Origin: Epiperipatus broadwayi
Taxonomy: Eukaryota; Onychophora; Udeonychophora; Euonychophora; Peripatidae
Assembly: GCA_028023455.1 (NCBI GenBank)
Contig: JAQFVV010006428.1
Location: 1,099,501 to 1,163,500, forward strand
Length of the DNA: 64,000 nucleotides
Direction of reading: 5' to 3'
Shown: in pieces, positions 37,552 through 48,422 of the stretch
Layout of the letters: every line of letters begins with the position of its first letter
How positions within the stretch are numbered: the stretch's first letter is position 1
Notes under the pieces: model-generated
Seen by the model: the letters and a program-made list of their open reading frames with translations, nothing else
Database searches by the model: none
Told to the model about the DNA's origin: nothing
Position numbers and translations under genes: made by a program

Positions 37552-39033
37552 AGTTATACTTCATTACTCCTGATTGTGACCAAAATTAAACGTTTTCAAA
37601 CAATTTCTAAAAGTATGTTTAAACAATCCCGATAGAGACATTAATTTTCTTGTACAAGAGACATCCATTTTTTTAAGGAAATTTCTAGAAGAAATTTAGA
37701 TATGAACAGTAATTGTAAAATTGTTTTTTTATTAATTGATTCACATCTGAATTGTGTTCTCTCTAATTTACTCGATAAGTAATTTATTTCATATATTTTT
37801 TTTTATCTATTAGAATAAAAATATTTCTAATACCAATTTTCATTTGTGCATTATTAATAATAGTTATTATTTTTTATTATTAAATCTATTAGTAGTTTAA
37901 TAAGATTTAAAAAATGTAATTTACCTTTGCCAATATGTTTGAATAAGCCCAGGAATAATAATCTTAAAAAATTAATTCTCGTTATGGTATGATGTAATAC
38001 CGATTAGTTTAAAAGTATTTTTTTTTATTTGTGAGATGTTATATGACGATTTCAGCGAATTCTTAGGAATTCTGGCGCCCAGATTAAATAAATTAAAAGC
38101 TGATTTTTGTCAATAGCACAATTCTCAACAATTAATAGGCCGAGTTGATCAGGAAATATAGCTATGTTTTTAGAATAGAAATATAACTTTCTTCTTTTTT
38201 GACGTAGCTTGATCAACTCACGCGGAGTTTATATTAGCGTGTAGAGGCCTAGCAAAACGAAAAACGTTATAATATATTAATTACCATAGTTTTACATAAC
38301 CATTTTAATAAACTTTCTTTTAGAATGTGCTTAAATAAATTCCATTGTTTTAGTTATTAAAATAAAATACCTCTTAAAGAATATATTTGTTATTTTGAAG
38401 CAAATAACAAATTTCCTGTTTAGCTTTTCATTATATAATAGGTCAGATAAGACATTTCAAAAAATATATATTGTAACCTTACCTTCCATTCTTCAATCAT
38501 CTAAACCATACCTTCTTTACTCTCTATGGTACTAGATAAATACTAAACAGTCAAGTATAACAACAATAAAGTATAAGACTCTCTATGGGGCTTGAAACTT
38601 GCGATACATCAAAACATAAGATAGACTTTAGGGATGATTACAACATAGAGGTTTTAACATTGAGAAGTATTTGAAATACATTCCCCAATGACATTACTAT
38701 TGTAAAAATTCTCCTACTACCATCATATTATAATCATTAGGAAAATCCCCTCAACAAACAATGACAAACATAATATTTCATTTAAATGATGCTTTAACTA
38801 TTCTTCTATAATTTAAGAATCTCAAAATACTAACATTAAAACAAATTATATTAAATTAAAATAATAAATGCTATCCTATGGCTATCTCAGTGATCATAAG
38901 TATTCTATTCTAAAATATGACAATTAAATTGATAATTAAATAATTGAATCGCAAGAAGGATTTTACAGGGATCCAACCATTTACTTTTACAAACCCTGAT
39001 TAACCTCCTATTTGAAAAATAATCTAACTATTA

Positions 39034-39381
39034 TAACTGAAACACACAGGCTTATTATATACCTGTGTCTATATATGTAATATATAGGGTATATGAGCAC
39101 AGATTTTCACATGAACCACCACCCTCCACATTATCTCATAATACTGATACACTCGAACACATATATGTTGAAAAGATAAATAATCACCAATATATGTATT
39201 TTATGCTAAACCAGTAATCGTCAGTTGGTCCAGATTACCATATCTATACATATATGCTATAAGTGTTCAAATATATATTAAGATAGCCAAACCTCATACT
39301 TTAATGGACAGTCTTCTATCTACTCCACACTCCAACTCTTCAACCATCCATTCAATTGAAAATCTGATGATGGAATGTTCC
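39034..39381 (-). mobile_element. Family-1 hammerhead repeat, single copy
   Basis: A single minus-oriented copy starting CTGAAACACACAGGC and running through the family landmarks to TGATGGAATGTTCC. The minus-strand core near 39195-39240 reads CUGACGA (allowed) but AAAA in place of GAAA. Confidence 0.7.
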
Positions 39382-40935
39382 CTTAATTAATTTAATTTAC
39401 CTTCCTAAGATTTATTCTCATACTTATACTAATAAAAATCACTATAGACTACTCATTTTTATTATAATCAAACGCTTTATTTTTCAATTATTATCTACAC
39501 AATATAACTCAATTAAGTACATTTCTTACTTACTTACCATTCATCCGTTGTAATTCAATCCTTCAGAATTACAACCCTTAAAATATATTTGGTCAGTACC
39601 TTGTACTCTGCAATAATATAATACTTCTAAATTTATGATATAAAATACATTTCAAAATTACATTACAAAATCAGAATGTGACTTTTAAAACATATTAATT
39701 TTTATTATATGCTCTCCATTTTGTAATACTTAATAATACTTTTCAAATAAATCTTCAAGATTATTTTATATTTAATAAAAATATAATGTACTATAAACTC
39801 CCTTTAATATAGTTATAATGTAAAAGCAATGGATAATTAATGTGTCAATTATAAATTATTAAATATAACTCTTCAAAGTGATATCAGAAAACTACTTACT
39901 TAAATCTCATTTGCCAATATCCGAAATCAACTCTTACAACTTTTAAATAAATATTTTTCTGTCTCTATTTAAAATATAAATGTACATTATTAAATTTTAT
40001 ATTTATAATGTATGAGTGTTTTTTTCATATTAATATATATATATATAGATGACATAGTCATCATGCATTATTGTCTTATATGAAGTTGTAAGACATTTGA
40101 AACAAAATTAAATGTTAATTGTAACTGCAATAAACATTCATTTTGAAAATGTTTTTGACCTTCTCAACTGTATAGTTAAACAGACATCTGGTATTATTCC
40201 CATAAACCCAATACTCATATGTGGAGTAGTAGTAAGTTATAAAAAATACATTTATAGCAGTTTCAAAAGGCATTGGCCATGGATCACCTATTCTGCTTTA
40301 ATTATTTACACAGTCTCATACTAAAAATAGCCTAGATATCTTATTTCTGGAGTGTTCTCAACAGCTGTAAAAAGAAATAAAGATATTGACGTACACCAAG
40401 ATGTGATATTTACCAAAGACATTTCTAATATTTTTGTGATTGAAAAAGTCTTATTATTTTTTTTAAAATAACTGGATAAATTTTCACAAATTCTCAGTAT
40501 TAACAAATATTAACAGGAATAAATATTTCATCAGTGGGTATAGATATTTCAACTAAATTTCTTGCTATTTCAATATGTACTTTGATAACCAAAACCAATT
40601 AAACAATTCATAAATAAATTCTTGATTAAATGATTAACTTTTATCAGTCAAAATCTACCTGAGAATGAATATTAAAATTGTTAAATCTGATCTCATAAGT
40701 CTCTTGGAATTCTACCCACTTTGGTATGATATAACAAATACAACAATAACATATATTAATAAATATTTAATACTTATTTATCAGAAACAAGATCAAACTG
40801 TTTGTCATACAAAAATCTAAGAATGTCATTGAAAGAAGATGAACTTGAATTAACTGAAATTATGCCATTTTGGGAATTCATAAAAGTTAAATCATTTGAA
40901 AAAAACACATATTATCCTACATTTGACATCAATTG

Positions 40936-41429
40936 AACATGAACTGATCAGGTCATGACAAAATTCGAATTTTTGTTTCAAATCTTTCTCACTAGTGTTT
41001 CTTGTTGAATTACTGTCCATTGTAGTTTTCGCTTATGCAAAAGATAAAATTAGCAAAGCAATCGCTATTATAAGTGAAAACTACAATGGACAGTAATTAT
41101 GAATGAACTTATTAATTATGAACTTATTAATTATGAATGAACTTATTAAACTACAATGGATAGTAATTATGAATGAACTTATTATGGAATATGTGTAAAA
41201 TGTTGACTGCATAATATCCAGGCCATTTATTTTGTTATTATTTTAATAAATTATTTTTTATCAGATATTTTTTATATAATTTTTGTTATTAATTATTTTT
41301 TATAATATAATTTTATGCCACTGTGTATTTGATATTTCACAACAAATTTTTAAATAATTCAACAAGAAACACTCTGGTGAAAAAAAATTGAACTACAAAA
41401 TTTGTCGTGACCTGGTAAGTTCGTGTTTA
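40936..41429. mobile_element. ~494-bp foldback (MITE-like) element
   Basis: Terminal inverted repeats of about 70 bp contain a .GAACT...CAGGTCATGACAAA motif and CACTAGTGTTTCTTGTTGAA, with complements at 41355-41429. Inside is a second inverted pair, 41011-41036 with 41070-41095 (TACTGTCCATTGTAGTTTTC type). Next to it, a GAATGAACTTATTAATTATG unit is repeated in tandem (41101-41190). No coding capacity. Confidence 0.7.
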
Positions 41430-42394
41430 CCCAATTTTTCTAATTAACAGCATTTTCATAAGATAAGGTTGGCAAAAAAAATCATAATTGGTAATATGTA
41501 ATCAAGCCTACTTAGATATAAGAAATTAAATGACTAGATGTAACATAAACTCATAATGCCATACAAAGATCTATCAATGGTGATTCAAGCACAAATTTAT
41601 TGCAAATCCATTTATTTATAAAAGTGTTAGAAAGTATGTTTTTGGATAAATATGATTTATATATGCATCACATATCTGTACAATGTATTCCCAAATACAT
41701 TTCTTAGCAATATTTGTAGATGGTTCTTTGACATAATTTTGTAAATTGTATGATTTAGACAAAGAAGCATTTCTACTTATTATTGATTTTTATCCCTTTT
41801 TTCAATAATTTAAGATCATATTTAATCTTATGCAGTAATTTATTAAGCAAAAATTTGGCATGAAGTTTTTTAATGGGTGACAAAAAAGAGGTCATTATCA
41901 CTTTGAAAATGTATATAATTGGTAAAAGTTAAGGCAATTTTCTACACAAACATAATTCTTTTCAACAATTTCATAATTACTGGTGGAAGCAGAATTATAG
42001 TGTCATAAAATATCTATAATCTGCAATATGTTCTACAGGGATTAAGATTTTCTGTAATTAAGTCACTTTCTGATTGACAACCCACCATCATCAACAAAAA
42101 ACTTTTTATATGTAATAATACATTAAAATATTTACACTGAAATTCATATAAGAATAACCAGAAAAATTGCAGCAATGCCTTTTCAAAATTTAACTCATTA
42201 AGTTTTGATTTATGCATAAACATTTTTACTTAATATGGATTAATTATTATATATAGTTAAATAAAATAATTTTAAAAGTAAAACAATAATTCTTTGTTAT
42301 ATAAACCCTCAAAATTCCAATATATTCAATATTGTCATATCATTTTTGCATATACACTTCCTTAAGCATCATAATTTTTCAATCCCTTTTATAT

Positions 42395-43035
42395 TATATA
42401 TAAAATCCATATTTTCTCTGTTGTCTTATTGGTGAATGAATGTATGAATGTTTGTCATGTCACATGTCAAATTCACAATGAATATGTTCATGCAAAGGAA
42501 GTACTTGGAAAATTAAATAAAAACCACTTAAAACAATCAGCATGTGTGCTTTTAGCTACAGAGATATAGTATATATTCTGTGGTAAAGGTTCTCAGATAG
42601 TTGCAGAAATAGTCACAAATGCCAATTCATAATTCAGTGGTAATGTGCTCCCTGCTTTCATAGTTCGTCCATCCCCCAATATAGTTTAGATGAATGGCAT
42701 GCTCAATAATGTTTAATGAAAAAAAAAACATACTTGCATTATTGTTAAAGCAACTAAACAAAATATAACAAATATTATATTTAATTAAAAAAAATTATAA
42801 AAATGACAGACTCAAACATCGTTTTTGTATTCCAACATTAGTAAATGGTAACTATTAATAAAGCTAAAAATTCTATTATGATTAGCCATGACACTGTTGA
42901 AAAATCAAAAAAAAATTTTTTTTATTCAAAGAGCACCCTAGCAAATGTATATTTGCTTTTTAATACTATCAAATATAACAGGTATATTTAAAGATGCAAA
43001 TTTTAATTTAGTTTTATTAAAATCCTGAAATTCCT
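42395..43035. repeat. Dispersed repeat, copy 2 (partner at 8845)
   Basis: Collinear with 8845-9560 (landmarks given there). Homology breaks near 43035 and appears to resume at 43466, so the copy is probably split by later insertions, including the hairpin at 43276-43450. Confidence 0.6.
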
Positions 43036-43275
43036 TTATATAATATTAAACTGTTACATTTTTATTTACCATTGTCAAACTCGCTCAACTCACAACTTTG
43101 ATACCATCCACTTCAGATAAATACAATAATGATTATTACTAATCATTTTCTAAACTAGAGATTATCTCTAGCACAGATATAAACGTTAAAGCTAGGTTAA
43201 AGAATAATATATCTGATTTGTTAATTTTAAACATACACACACATGGAGTTATTCAGCTTTCTCATTCCCATGTGT

Positions 43276-43450
43276 AACACCTCCATACTTTCCCATTTTT
43301 TTCGAATTCACATAAATAAAGATATAATAAAAGACAAATAACTCCAAGATGCATTTTGTGCAACACGCAATGCATCTTGGGGGGTCATTTGTCTTTTATT
43401 ATATCTTTATTTATATGAATTTGAAAAGAATGGGGAAATATGGAGGTGTT
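43276..43450. mobile_element. 175-bp near-perfect hairpin element
   Basis: Arms of about 80 bp start AACACCTCCATACTTTCCCA and end in the exact complement. They contain AAAGATATAATAAAAGACAA and AAGATGCATT against AATGCATCTT, and leave a loop of about 13 bp. Few mismatches, so it is a young foldback MITE or a recent inverted duplication. The transcript would form a long dsRNA stem. Confidence 0.8.
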
Positions 43451-43799
43451 TAATATATCTCTTAAAATGTTTTGTTTAATTTATATTAAATCTTTAAAAA
43501 AAATGTTAAAGCAATCGATTAAAAAAAAAGCAAAACATTATAAGATCAGGTTCGTCTGGTATCAAATAAAATGAAAAAAACAAAAAAACAAATATTTTAT
43601 TACTTATCAACTGAGCTACTCATAGGTTTGCTTTTCCACATAATAGTATTATTGTGCTTTAAAAATCATGAATTCATCCAAATCCTTTATAATCTTATAG
43701 GATTCTGAATGTCGACTTAATTCATTTTAATGTTAGTTATAACATTTCATTCAATAAATATTTGCTACAGATTTTTGCTTGTTGCAAATGTATTTATAT

Positions 43800-44518
43800 A
43801 TAAGCCAATAAACATCACATGACCGCCACCTCTTATGCTTGTGGTAATCATTGGATGCCAGAAGGCTTGTGTATAAAATCCCCATCTAGTGCCTATTCAT
43901 CCAATATCCCCAGACTAGTTTCTGGCTTGTGGCTTTCGGCAGTGAGGAGCCTTGGATCTGAGAGCACTGCACCTAAATCTTAGGATCTAATGCAACCCTC
44001 CAGCAGCCACCTTTTATATCCACTTAACTACAAAACTATGAGCCTTAAATTGAAAGCACCTTAATGTTTTTAATCCAAGCCCATTAGCTTATTTAGTCAT
44101 ATGGGTCTGAACTCAGTTCAGTAGCCATACATTTTGGTCTCTTTTGTTCTTTAATAACCATAGCCACAACTATCCTATTAGGCAGGATTGGTATTAAACC
44201 ACTAAAATCACATGATCACCATTTCTTATGCTTGCTCATAACTGTTATTAAAACAAGCAAAACACTCTATACAGTACTGCCACTCAGTGCAAGCAAGAGT
44301 AATCAATGGATGTCAGAAGACTTGTGCATAAAATCCCTATCTAATGCCTACTCATCCAATATCCCCAGACTATTTTCTGGCTTGTGACCTTCGTCAGTGA
44401 GGATATTGGATGAATAGGCACTAGATGGGGATTTTATGCACACGCCTTCTGGCATCCATTGATTACTCTAGCTTGCTGTGTGTGGCAATACGTATAGTGA
44501 GTTTTGCCTGTATTTATA
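43800..44518. mobile_element. Family-3 hammerhead PLE-LTR-like repeats, two minus copies plus inverted end
   Basis: Minus-oriented copies at about 43805-44230 and 44200-44402 are followed by an inverted piece (44403-44518) that mirrors GATATTGGATGAATAGGCAC...CTTCTGGCATCC. Cores on the minus strand: near 43917 (CUGCCGA, damaged) and 44363-44402 (usable). A further copy is at 54895. Confidence 0.7.
44363..44402 (-). ncRNA. Hammerhead ribozyme, family 3, core kept
   Basis: On the minus strand: CCUCA, CUGACGA (complement of 44391-44397; N7 may vary), stem II ending GCC, GAAA (complement of 44374-44377), AUAGUC, UGGGG. Stem I CCUCA/UGGGG forms five pairs. Stem III, ACU/AGU in the better copy at 55181, has one mismatch here. 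Confidence 0.5.
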
Positions 44519-45353
44519 TATAATAATTCTTCAAAATTTTTAAATCAATAAATGTTATTTTTTCCCTCTATTAATACAATAAACTAAAATATTGCTTAAA
44601 CGTTTCTATATTTACCTTTCTAAAATGTTTTTTTTTTTTTTTCTGTTGTGAAAACTTAGGAGAATTGATCAATATGATTTAATAATGGCAAAGAATAAAC
44701 CAATATGCTTCCCTATTTCAAATACTTATACCATTAAGATGGAAATTGTACAAAAACAATTATTAATTTAGCTCATAAAGCACATTTCATAATTTTTTAA
44801 AAAAATATTTACAGCTATGAAAATTCAGTATTAATTAAAAAATAGAAAATTTATTTTATGCATGTTTAATTAATAAAAACAATTATGTGTGAAATGATAA
44901 AAAATAATGAAAATATACAAACATAATTATTAGTTGGTCTTTTTTATTTTATTTATAAAATTATTATTTACAAAAATAGTTTTTCCTGACTTCAAATCAA
45001 TACAATAGAGTTCTGTGGATGCTTTCATTTTAAAACTGGTAATAATAAAGCAATTTTTTTTTGATAATTTTTTACTAGGATTATATATATATGTTTTTGA
45101 TAATATATGTTTTGAATATTTACTAGCATATAAAGCCAACATATTTGGATGTGCAGGGCACAAACTCATATCACTACAGGGTGCTACGACACCAAGATAA
45201 TCATTATATTTATATATAAATAAAATTGTTTACTTTTTTGAATAATTTCACCATTGGAAATACATTCAGAGTGCAAATATTTTTTTTATTTAAATATGAG
45301 CGGAATACTCTTAAACTTATTTTTGAAAATTACTTGGGCTTCAAATTTCTATT

Positions 45354-45415
45354 AAACAAACTATATCATGTATAATAAATACAACTGTCTTTATTATACA
45401 TGATATAGTTTGTTT
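45354..45415. repeat. 62-bp hairpin
   Basis: AAACAAACTATATCATGTAT pairs with its complement ending at 45415 around a loop of about 10 bp. The same AAACTATATCAT.TATAA string recurs at 45570 and is interrupted there by the 45588 insertion, so it belongs to an older repeat. Confidence 0.8.
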
Positions 45416-45587
45416 CATATATTTTATATATATTAACATTTTTAATATAATCTAGAATGCTTATATTATCAAAGCAATTTATTTTATGTCCGTACTTTAA
45501 ATAATGAATGTATAACACAGATACATTATATGTTCATTATTTACAGTACGACATAAAATATATACGAAATAAACTATATCATTTATA

Positions 45588-45939
45588 ACTGAAACACACA
45601 GGCTTATTATATACCTGTGTCTATATATGTAATATATAGGGTATATGAGCGTTCCATCATCAGATTTTCAATTGGATGGATGGTTGAAGAGTTGGTGTGT
45701 GGAGTAGATTGAAGCCTGTCCATTATCTTAATATATATCTGAGCACTTATAGCATATATGTGCAGAGATGGTAATCTGGACCAACTGATGATTGTTGGTT
45801 TAGCATGAAATATGTATATTGGTGATTATTTATCTTTTCAACATATATGTGTTCAAGTGTATCAGTGTTGTGAGATAGTGTGGAGAGTGGTGGGTCGTTT
45901 GAAAGTCTGTGCTCATATACCCTATATATTACATATATT
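45588..45939 (+). mobile_element. Complete family-1 hammerhead repeat with target-site duplication
   Basis: A 352-bp plus-oriented element is flanked by a 7-bp repeat ATTTATA (45581-45587 and 45940-45946). It is inserted in an older sequence whose halves rejoin (ACTATATCATTTATA | AATAAAGACAATTG). The two ends are short inverted copies (GTAATATATAGGGTATATGA near 45630 against the complement near 45912-45935). It contains the best family-1 hammerhead. It lies 430 bp upstream of exon 3. Confidence 0.75.
45770..45830 (+). ncRNA. Hammerhead ribozyme, family 1, intact, sense in P4HA gene B intron 2
   Basis: Strand by strand: UAAUC-UGG-ACCAA (stem I with bulge), CUGAUGA (45785-45791), stem II UGUU/AGCA with GGUUU loop (one G-U pair), and GAAA (45807-45810). 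Then stem III AUAU/GUAU, cleavage after A45818, and UUGGU-GAUUA closing both parts of stem I. All core nucleotides agree with the type I consensus, apart from a U.U at the first stem II position. It is sense to gene B, so the pre-mRNA would contain it. Confidence 0.75.
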
Positions 45940-46371
45940 ATTTATAATAAAGACAATTGTATAAATATATACAAAACATCCATTAAGGGGTTAATGGATA
46001 AAGAATGGATAGTTAATTAATATATGTGGCTATATATCCATTCACTTTATATAATAGATTAATTTTGTCTTCTTTCGTGTATTGATATAGATGTCGCTGT
46101 ATATACTTTAAATCATAGTATTCTGTAGACATATTGAAAAGGGCAAAAAACATAATTTGCCAGAAAAGGCTTTTTTATGATAATTATATACTTTGTATAA
46201 TCTTTGTTGTTTGTAGATATGTATTTTTGAACATATTATTGACAATTGAATACTAGAGGTGCAACATAAAAAAAAAAATTAGTTCTGATTCCGATTTGTT
46301 TTCTGTATAGTAATATTTTAAATAATGTATATTGCATCAACATTCACAAATATGTACTATTTATTTTTTAG

Positions 46372-46533
46372 GTGCAAAAATATCTGAAGAAGATAATATA
46401 TTTCCTGATAATAAAGATTTCAGTGGTATAATTGAAGGTCTTAATCGTTTGGTGAATGTTTATGATTTAAACATATCAAATGTAGCAAATGGTGAATTAA
46501 TACCTGGTACTAAAGCATTTAACAAACTTTCAG
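46372..46533 (+). CDS. Prolyl 4-hydroxylase alpha subunit (gene B), third coding exon
   Basis: This exon encodes 54 codons in register (phase 1 in and out). Its first bases complete a Gly, followed by A-K-I-S-E-E-D-N-I-F-P-D-N-K-D-F-S-G and L-N-R-L-V-N-V-Y-D-L-N-I, then N-G-E-L-I-P-G-T. This lines up with the vertebrate FP.DED..GA..AL.RLQDTY.LDT..I..G.LPG segment that links the N-terminal domain to the substrate-binding domain. FP, L.RL...Y.L and G.L.PG are conserved. Acceptor TTTTTTAG ends at 46371; donor is CAG/GTTACC at 46534, a weaker donor than the others. The split codon with the next exon gives Ala. Confidence 0.95.
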
Positions 46534-47817
46534 GTTACCAATAAATTTCATATTATTTTTAATTATATATGCAGAAAATGTTTACACAACACCAAAAATC
46601 AAATTAAAAAAAATCTACATATAATCCTATTATCAAGAGAGGCTTTTCTAATGCAAACTTAACACTAAACATGACAAATATATACTACACTACATCCTCA
46701 TAATTTTCAACCAATAATAATAATAATTATGATGATGATGATGATGATGATGATAATAATAACACAAATAAGAATAAAAGTAGCTCTGCAGCCATTCATC
46801 TGCCAACAAACCCTCTTTTTTTTTTTATGAAAATAAAAAAGATCCTATACAATTAAAAGTTGGAAAGAAAATAAATTCCAAATGTTTAATTTAAAAAATA
46901 CTAACAATTATTTTATTACCATTTATTATTACGTATTCAAAAACTCCTCTATAAACACAGATATAATGTGCATATTAAAACACCCTATTTCCACAGATTT
47001 ATTTCTTTGGAGCCGTTCTTTTAGGCAGTTATAATTTTAGTTATCCTTTATATTAGTTTTTCTTCTTGTGAATCTATCCATTAACACGTATCTTAGAATA
47101 ATGTACACAATTATATTTCTCCATTTTTAAAATAGAATATTTTCAAATTTTACACAGACTGAATCTATACATTTTTTCAATATAATAACTCACAGCTCAG
47201 GTTTAATATGCATAATTATTCTACTACATTTTAAGTTATATTTCACACAGGATAAAAACCAGGCTTGTTGCAGGCTACTTCAGAGATATTCTTCTGTTTA
47301 TAGTTTTTTTTTAAAAAACAGACTATACAGTGAACTTAATAATGCCCAGCTTTTAGCTAAAACATAATGCATGATTTTTCTCAAATACATTAAAATTTTT
47401 TTTTATTAAACTTGTAGTGAGATGAGTCTTACCCAGACAACCAAACTATTTCTCACTGAGATCTTTACAGCTGAATTGTTGCTTCTGTATTCTTCAACAG
47501 CTGAATCAAATCTGACTGAGTTTTATTGCATTACCTGGCCCTTAACTTATTTTCTTTGGAAAAATCCTGTATTCATTCAATCATAACTTGATTTTAAAAA
47601 AATTCACTGCAGTTATTTTTTTCTTAAACCAAAAAGGCAAGATAATTTCTTAATTCTCCTTCGATTTGAAAAAAAAAAAAACCTCCCTTTAGTTTTGGGG
47701 AGAGATACAAATTAAAAAAAAAACAACAATTTTAATTAATTAAAATAAAATTTAAGAAAAATGTTAAAACTTTATTTTTGTTTTTCTTTTATTTATTTAT
47801 CTTAATTATTATGCTTT

Positions 47818-47928
47818 GTCTTGCATTGGTGGTCGAGAGGTCAGCGTGACTGCTTTGCACTTGTAGGCAGTTGCCCGGGTTGCGGGTTCGCGTCCGGCCG
47901 ATACTATGACACTTAAAAAAAAAAAAAA
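47818..47928 (+). mobile_element. tRNA-derived SINE with target-site duplication
   Basis: The 111-bp body has a pol III A-box-like GGTCGAGAGGTCAGCG near 47831 and a B box GGTTCGCGTCC (47885-47895), then CGGCCGATACTATGACAC and a 14-A tail. An 11-bp duplication TATTATGCTTT flanks it (47807-47817 and 47929-47939). The GGTCGAG...GGTCA start and the long gap to the B box resemble a class II (Ser/Leu) tRNA. The long pure A tail and exact duplication suggest recent insertion. Relatives are at 27858 and 32110. Confidence 0.85.
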
Positions 47929-48317
47929 TATTATGCTTTAGAAGTTAAAATTACTTGAAGAGAGAAAATAATTATTTATTTATCTTTTTACTTTACTGGT
48001 AGATAATTAAAATTCATAAAGAGGGGCAAAATATTCTTTGTTTTATTGTATTTTTATACTTTTTTTCTCTTTTATGACTATTTATAACACATTACACATA
48101 TTCACATTATTATTATAAAAATGTTTAAAAATTTTCATATTCCCCATTTAATAAATAAATCAATATGTAATATAAAAAAAGAGAAAATGTATTTGTATAA
48201 TTTCCCCATTCTACTTTACTAATTTAATTTAAGAAGCTTGTAATATCTGACCTGTCCAGAGTTGCCTACTGTCAGGTATGTACAGTATCATAATATATAT
48301 ATAACATAAAATTTTTA

Positions 48318-48422
48318 GGTTAAACGATGTATTATTTTTGATTACTTTCTAATATTGGACAAAACTGGATGCTATTTCATTGAAGTGTTGAGTAGTAATC
48401 AAAAATAATACATGGTTTAACC
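48318..48422. mobile_element. 105-bp foldback (MITE-like) element
   Basis: GGTTAAACGATGTATTATTT at the left pairs with its complement at 48391-48422 over about 29 bp (one or two mismatches). The unpaired interior is about 45 bp. Confidence 0.75.
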
